A DNA stretch of 25,000 nucleotides. Source: Neocallimastix lanati (nom. inval.) (taxonomy: Eukaryota > Neocallimastigomycota > Neocallimastigomycetes > Neocallimastigales > Neocallimastigaceae). The position numbers were made by a program, and so were the translations under genes. A model generated the notes under the pieces. It saw only the letters and a program-made list of their open reading frames with translations, made no database searches and was not told the origin of the DNA. The DNA is taken from assembly GCA_016946835.1 (NCBI GenBank), contig JACVTC010000013.1, positions 657,501 through 682,500 on the forward strand. Reading direction: 5' to 3'. Positions 21,345 through 25,000 of this stretch are shown here, piece after piece (positions within the stretch are counted from its first letter, which is position 1; each line of letters begins with the position of its first letter).

Positions 21345-22250
21345 TTTTTTTTTTTTTTTTTTTTTAAAGTCATTTCTATTATTTAATAAGATTTCTAGAA
21401 GAACCTTTATCTTTGATCCATTTTTGTTACTTGAATCATTAAATAAATCTAAACGTTCCATCATATTTGGACAGAGCTTTTTGTCTCCTGTAATAAATGT
21501 AAAAATTCCAAAATTTATCCTCACTTTCTTTTCAAATTTCCTTTAGTTCAGCGAATTTGTTATCAATCATCAACATCATGATAAGAAGAAAAATGATGAG
21601 GAAGAAAACGATCAATCCCTTTGCCTTTTCTTATCCACTTTAGTTTCTAAAATTGAAAAATTTTGATGTCTCTTCATTATGACGGCTATTAGAAGATATT
21701 GTATTATATACATAATGATAGCCCATAGCACAAAGTATCTCGGAAAAGTAATAAATACCAATTTCCTCAATGATACTGCAATAGATAAATAACAAGTCCA
21801 TTTGGATTTTCCTTTTTATTTATTTCTTTAAGGCAATGATACGATTTACAACAATAATTTTTAATATCCCTTAGATTGTTGCATTATAATATCTTGTAAA
21901 AGGGGGGGGGTTACCATGAATAATCTTATCATTATTAAAATGGTATTCTGATAATTCCGATTTAACCTTTTGATTTTGATCCTTTTTTTTTTTTTAGTAT
22001 CATACGATTTAACTTTTTGATTTTGATCCTTTTTTTTTTTAGTATCATACGATTTAACCTTTTGATTTTGATCCTTTTTTTTTTTAGTATCTTGTGTTAA
22101 ATTATCATCAATTAGGAAATGAAAGACACCAAGTGTTGCTTTCACATACATAATTGATTCCCATATTTATTCTTCTCTTGGAGATTCCTCTTTTGATATT
22201 TCGATAATTTTAAAGTGGAACCCCTTGCATAGGTACCTTTACTATTTTGT
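21345..22250 (-). pseudogene. Decayed SNF2-like helicase of large-DNA-virus type (early transcription factor/D6-like)
   Basis: Fragments on the - strand follow the C-terminal half of the helicases that nucleocytoplasmic large DNA viruses and some fungal linear plasmids use for early transcription. In order: KVPMQG and NYRNIKRG near 22,190-22,245; ATLGVFHFLIDDNLTQ; a Lys-rich repeat; NPNG before IEEIGIYYFSEILCAMGYHY (21,708-21,780), matching the family pattern GxxxVYSxFxxxEGIxxFxxILxxxGY; then FGIFTFITGDKK and LDLFND-N-G-KIKVLLE (21,395-21,500), the motif IV-V region. The frame shifts several times, stops intervene, and motifs V-VI are missing where a T-run begins at 21,345. The N-terminal Walker half is not visible. 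It cannot work. A fungal SNF2 protein is the alternative; the FND/N/G/IKV pattern argues against it. Confidence 0.6.
21959..22094 (-). repeat. 45-bp coding minisatellite (three copies) in the helicase relic
   Basis: Three tandem units with starts at 21,959, 22,006 and 22,051 encode KKKKDQNQKVKSYDT on the - strand. Two units keep the 15-codon period. The one at the lowest coordinates is 47 bases because its T-run is two bases longer, which shifts the frame. The copies are almost identical, so they multiplied recently compared with the decay around them. Confidence 0.85.
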
Positions 22251-22369
22251 AATGTTGAATAATTCATTTAATATAACAGAAATATTAAATATTAAAATGA
22301 ATTAATGATAAGCGGAAATGAAAAAAAAAAAACTAGGCAAGAATATAAAGAAAAATTTACTCTCAATAT
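22251..22369. other. Short spacer, no gene seen
   Basis: AT-rich gap between the - strand helicase relic and the + strand fragments; it could have been a divergent promoter region in the ancestral arrangement. Confidence 0.4.
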
Positions 22370-22750
22370 ATGATAAAATTAACAGAAATAGAACAGATCT
22401 TTGAAAGAGAAAATAGTGATAGAAATACATTTGTTAAAATAATCCATAAATGGTTTATACATTAAAAGAATCAATGCTTAATGTATTAACAAATAACGGT
22501 TATTTACAGGATGGTGATTTACAAGCTAGAGATTAAAAACTTATAAATCAACTATCAATGATGTAAACCAGAGTGAAATTAAAATCAACCAATGTTTTGA
22601 ATTTAGATCATATTCAAAGTAAAGTTAAAATAGATGATTATCTACTTAAAAATAGTAAATAGCAATAAGAATTTAATTTATTCATACCAATAAAAAATAG
22701 TTGTAATCCTCATCAATCTAATAATACATATAATTCAGAAGTAAATTGAA
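22370..22750 (+). pseudogene. Unrecognised protein-coding relic with six in-frame stops
   Basis: A first frame from ATG 22,370 gives MIKLTEIEQIFERENSDRN and ends at TAA 22,463. A shifted frame from 22,450 gives MVYTLKESMLNVLTNNGYLQ with a TAA at 22,534-22,536, then continues with protein-like composition through KLINQLSMM, TRVKLKSTNVLNLDHIQSKV and EFNLFIPIKNSCNPHQSNN. The later stops are TAA, TAG, TAA, TGA and TAA. Such composition, with normal charge and hydrophobic spacing, is unlike the random AT DNA nearby. I do not recognise the family. The divergent position next to the viral-type helicase may be meaningful. Confidence 0.45.
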
Positions 22751-22807
22751 AGATATAAATAAATTCAAAAATATATTTTAATAAAGAAAAAAAAAAAAAA
22801 AAAAGTT

Positions 22808-22969
22808 ATGATGACAGCATTTGTTAATCGATTTAAAAGGTTAAGTAATTATTTTAAATGCAAAAATTATAGTGGTGATGGTTATAGTAGAAAATTGATA
22901 AGTTTAAAGAATAGTTTTAAAATAAAATTGAGAAAAAACACGGATCTTCCTATGAAAAAGAAAAGTTGA
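22808..22969 (+). pseudogene. 53-codon open frame, probable remnant
   Basis: ATG at 22,808 follows an A-run and opens MMTAFVNRFKRLSNYFKCKN, continuing with YSGDGYSRKL to a TGA at 22,967-22,969. It is basic and has no recognisable family. It may be a later piece of the relic starting at 22,370, separated by the A-run at 22,788-22,804. Confidence 0.35.
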
Positions 22970-22990
22970 AAAATCAATATGCAAACTTTG

Positions 22991-23024
<34 letters not shown>

Positions 23025-23082
23025 GAAGATTTCATAAAAAGAATGGAAGATAATTAAAAAAGAATAAAAATAGGAAAAAAAA

Positions 23083-23223
23083 GATTTAGATGAAAGTAAA
23101 AATAATGATAAACAATTTGAATATAAAATGATATATACTAACGTATCTATGGAATATGAACTATTGCGTGAATTTTTTAAGCCAATAAGTATATTAAATC
23201 CCTATATTATTATTATTGGATAA
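23083..23223 (+). pseudogene. 46-codon open stretch, unrecognised remnant
   Basis: DLDESKNNDKQFEYKMIYTN followed by VSMEYELLREFFKPISILNP, ending in TAA at 23,221. It has a protein-like composition but no identifiable motif. It lies in the same strand and series as the neighbouring relics. Confidence 0.35.
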
Positions 23224-23640
23224 TAACACTTTTGGATTTGATTATAAAAAGTATTTAAGCACAAAAGAGCAGGTATGTTATTTAAGCATTTGATAGGAAG
23301 GAGGCACCAATTCTCTGCTAGTCAAATTTTAAATAAACCTTTCCCAATTCAATAATTCAATGGCCGATGAAGTGGAAATATATATTCCGGGTTGTATATC
23401 CGTTGATATATATATAAGTATGCTAATCTTTAGATTTCATCAATGACTTTATATATATATATATAGATAGATAGATAGATATAATATTCAGTGATAAAAT
23501 TAAGGATCATTTTCCTTATGATCAACCTATTCTAATTTTTTTTTTTTTTTTTTTTTTGGAATATGAAAATTTTTTTATCAATAGATCTGTTGACATATTC
23601 CTTTGCGGTGAAATTTCAGATTATAGATGAGTCACAAACT
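23224..23640 (+). pseudogene. Unrecognised coding scraps
   Basis: Pieces in different frames look like former protein: NTFGFDYKKYLSTKEQ, LFKHLIGRRHQFSASQILNK followed by PFPIQ and a TAA, FNGR and a TGA then SGNIYSGLYIR, FSDKIKDHFPYDQPILIF (about 23,490-23,540), and SVDIFLCGEISDYR (about 23,590-23,630). A T-run and a GATA tetranucleotide repeat (23,463-23,482) interrupt them. No family recognised. Confidence 0.3.
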
Positions 23641-24226
23641 TGATTACTGGGGAAAAACAGAGTCATTTTAAGTGAACACAAACTTCTTAAAATAAAAAGC
23701 AGTCCTATTCTATCGATCTAATTCAGACGTAAATACTAATAGCTAACAGTATTGTTCCCGCTCATAGAATAAATATAAAGAGAGAGAAGAGAGAAGAGAG
23801 AGTGAGTGTGTAATTCTCTTCTCTTAATTAAATCTTCAATGAGCATCATTCCTCGGTATTTTTTTTTTCAAGGGAGAGTTTAGTGGTGGTGGTGGTGGTA
23901 CATCACACACTTTTCTATTTTAAAAAATGTTAATCTTTTTTTTTTTTTACTATTTTTTTTTGGGATATTAAATAATGAATCCTGTTACCTTCTACACACT
24001 GTAGACATCACACCGAAAAAAAAAAAATTTTTTTTTTTCAACTTTTGAACTCATTTTTAATCTTTTTATTACCTTAAATTTTCTATGTTAATTAAAAAAA
24101 AAAAAAAAAATTTTTTTTATTATTTTTTAATTTTTATTATTATTATTATTATTATTATTTTTTTTTTTTTTGGTTTACTTTATCTTTTATATACATTTTA
24201 TTTCTATCTTTAAATTATATAATGTA

Positions 24227-24260
<34 letters not shown>
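23641..24260. other. Low-complexity region, no gene seen
   Basis: Contains a GA-rich purine tract (23,779-23,812), a GGT pentanucleotide-like run (23,883-23,898), and many T and A homopolymers. No conserved peptide found. Confidence 0.5.
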
Positions 24261-24261
<1 letters not shown>

Positions 24262-24265
<4 letters not shown>

Positions 24266-24530
24266 TGGAATAGATAAAAAATTGAATTTTCCATTTAATA
24301 AAGCATTGGAACTTTATTCTCTTCCTTGTCTAAAAAAAAAAAAAATGGTTACCCATAGTAATTATATTGAAATAGTTAAACTGTTACAAGATTTATACCA
24401 GTAAAAAATGATTTTATTTTAACACTAAATAGTAAAAAAAAAAAAAATAAATATAGGGATTACCACCCATTTTTAGAAGCTATTCATAATAATAATTCAT
24501 TAAATTTAAAAAAAAAAAAAAAATGACATG
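24262..24530 (+). pseudogene. Ankyrin-repeat-like relic
   Basis: Pieces read FPFNKALELYSLPC, then THSNYIEIVKLLQDLYQ and, after a frameshift, KNDFILTLNSKKKKNKYRDY and HPFLEAIHNNNSLN. The IEIVKLL helix and the PFLEAIHNNN turn are typical of ankyrin repeats as found in the Asn-rich ankyrin proteins of anaerobic fungi (GxTPLxxAxxNNNxEIVKLL). A-runs at 24,332-24,345 and 24,434-24,447 lie within it. Only about one and a half repeats can be recognised and the frame is broken. Confidence 0.45.
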
Positions 24531-25000
24531 GAGTTATCCATAGCTATAATTTTATATATAGACTAGGAAAGGAATATACTTTAGATAATTTAGTTTTTTA
24601 AAAAAAAAAAAAATATATATATATATATATAAATGTATGAAATAAAATAAAATTATCAAAAAAAAAAAAAAAAATAAAATTTTATTTTATTTTTATGAAA
24701 AATATGTACATGAAAGGCTAGTAGTAATATAATATAAAGTTTTTCTTTACAATATCATATAGACATTGACTCTCCTAACTATGAAAGTTTTTTTTTTTTT
24801 TTTCTACTATATCAATCAAAAAGTAAACTTTAAAAGAGAAAGAACAAGTAATGACTGATACAGTACTGATTACTTCTTAATTTACTAATCTAACTCTATA
24901 TAGAACATTAGACTCAGAACTCTTTTAAAAGAAGTTTTTTTTTTTTTTTTTAAAATATTATTATTATTATTATTACTATTATTATTATTTATTATTTATT
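24531..25000. other. Low-complexity AT region ending in a TTA array
   Basis: A and T homopolymers, a TA run at 24,614-24,631 and a TTA array from 24,957 to the window end. No gene visible. Confidence 0.55.

Noticed and set aside
22450-22760. A nuclear genetic code with TAA/TAG read as Gln
   Set aside because: The intact genes here end at ordinary TAA stops and have no internal stops, so decay is a simpler explanation than reassignment.

Overview
The window looks like nuclear DNA of a very AT-rich fungus, most likely an anaerobic gut fungus (Neocallimastigomycota). This rests on several things seen together: intergenic DNA made almost only of A and T, with long A/T homopolymers and (TAA)n/(TTA)n arrays; Asn-rich protein tails; a secreted CotH-family protein of the type abundant in these fungi; a fungal Dnf-like P4-ATPase; a spliceosomal intron with a GTAAGT donor; and an ankyrin-like fragment. 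No bacterial operon signals are present. The taxon is an inference and cannot be proved from this window alone.

Left part (1-12,000) holds three recognisable host genes. The 3' end of a threonine aspartase (taspase-1-like) gene lies on the + strand (138-1082, two exons, 5' part outside the window). A phospholipid flippase (P4-ATPase) lies on the - strand (2244-8269) as two exons. The 716-bp intron can be placed exactly, because the joined protein runs gap-free through TM1 and the summed exon length is divisible by three. A secreted CotH-like protein lies on the - strand (10453-11962) with one single-base frameshift in an A5 run. Taspase and flippase are convergent; flippase and CotH point the same way. 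The gaps between them are simple-sequence AT DNA.

Right part (12,000-25,000) is a graveyard of decayed sequences. In order: a small structured insertion (12,841-13,053) flanked by a 9-bp direct repeat; a Ty1/copia retrotransposon relic on the - strand (about 14,435-17,680) in which zinc knuckle, integrase, reverse transcriptase, RNase H and polypurine tract can all be recognised but are broken; an 84-copy TTA microsatellite; a roughly 260-bp duplicate of the flippase intron-1/exon-2 junction (18,055-18,315) placed beside the gag end of the relic; and a second relic with gag-like and retroviral-type aspartic protease sequence (about 19,230-20,003, - strand).

Further right lies a decayed helicase (21,345-22,250, - strand) that resembles the SNF2-like early-transcription-factor helicases of nucleocytoplasmic large DNA viruses. 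It is followed by unrecognised + strand pseudogene fragments and an ankyrin-repeat-like scrap. Many stops in these relics could come from C-to-T or G-to-A transitions, and long A/T homopolymers interrupt old reading frames. No intact mobile element, CRISPR array or rRNA was seen. All assignments were made by eye from translated motifs, with no database search.
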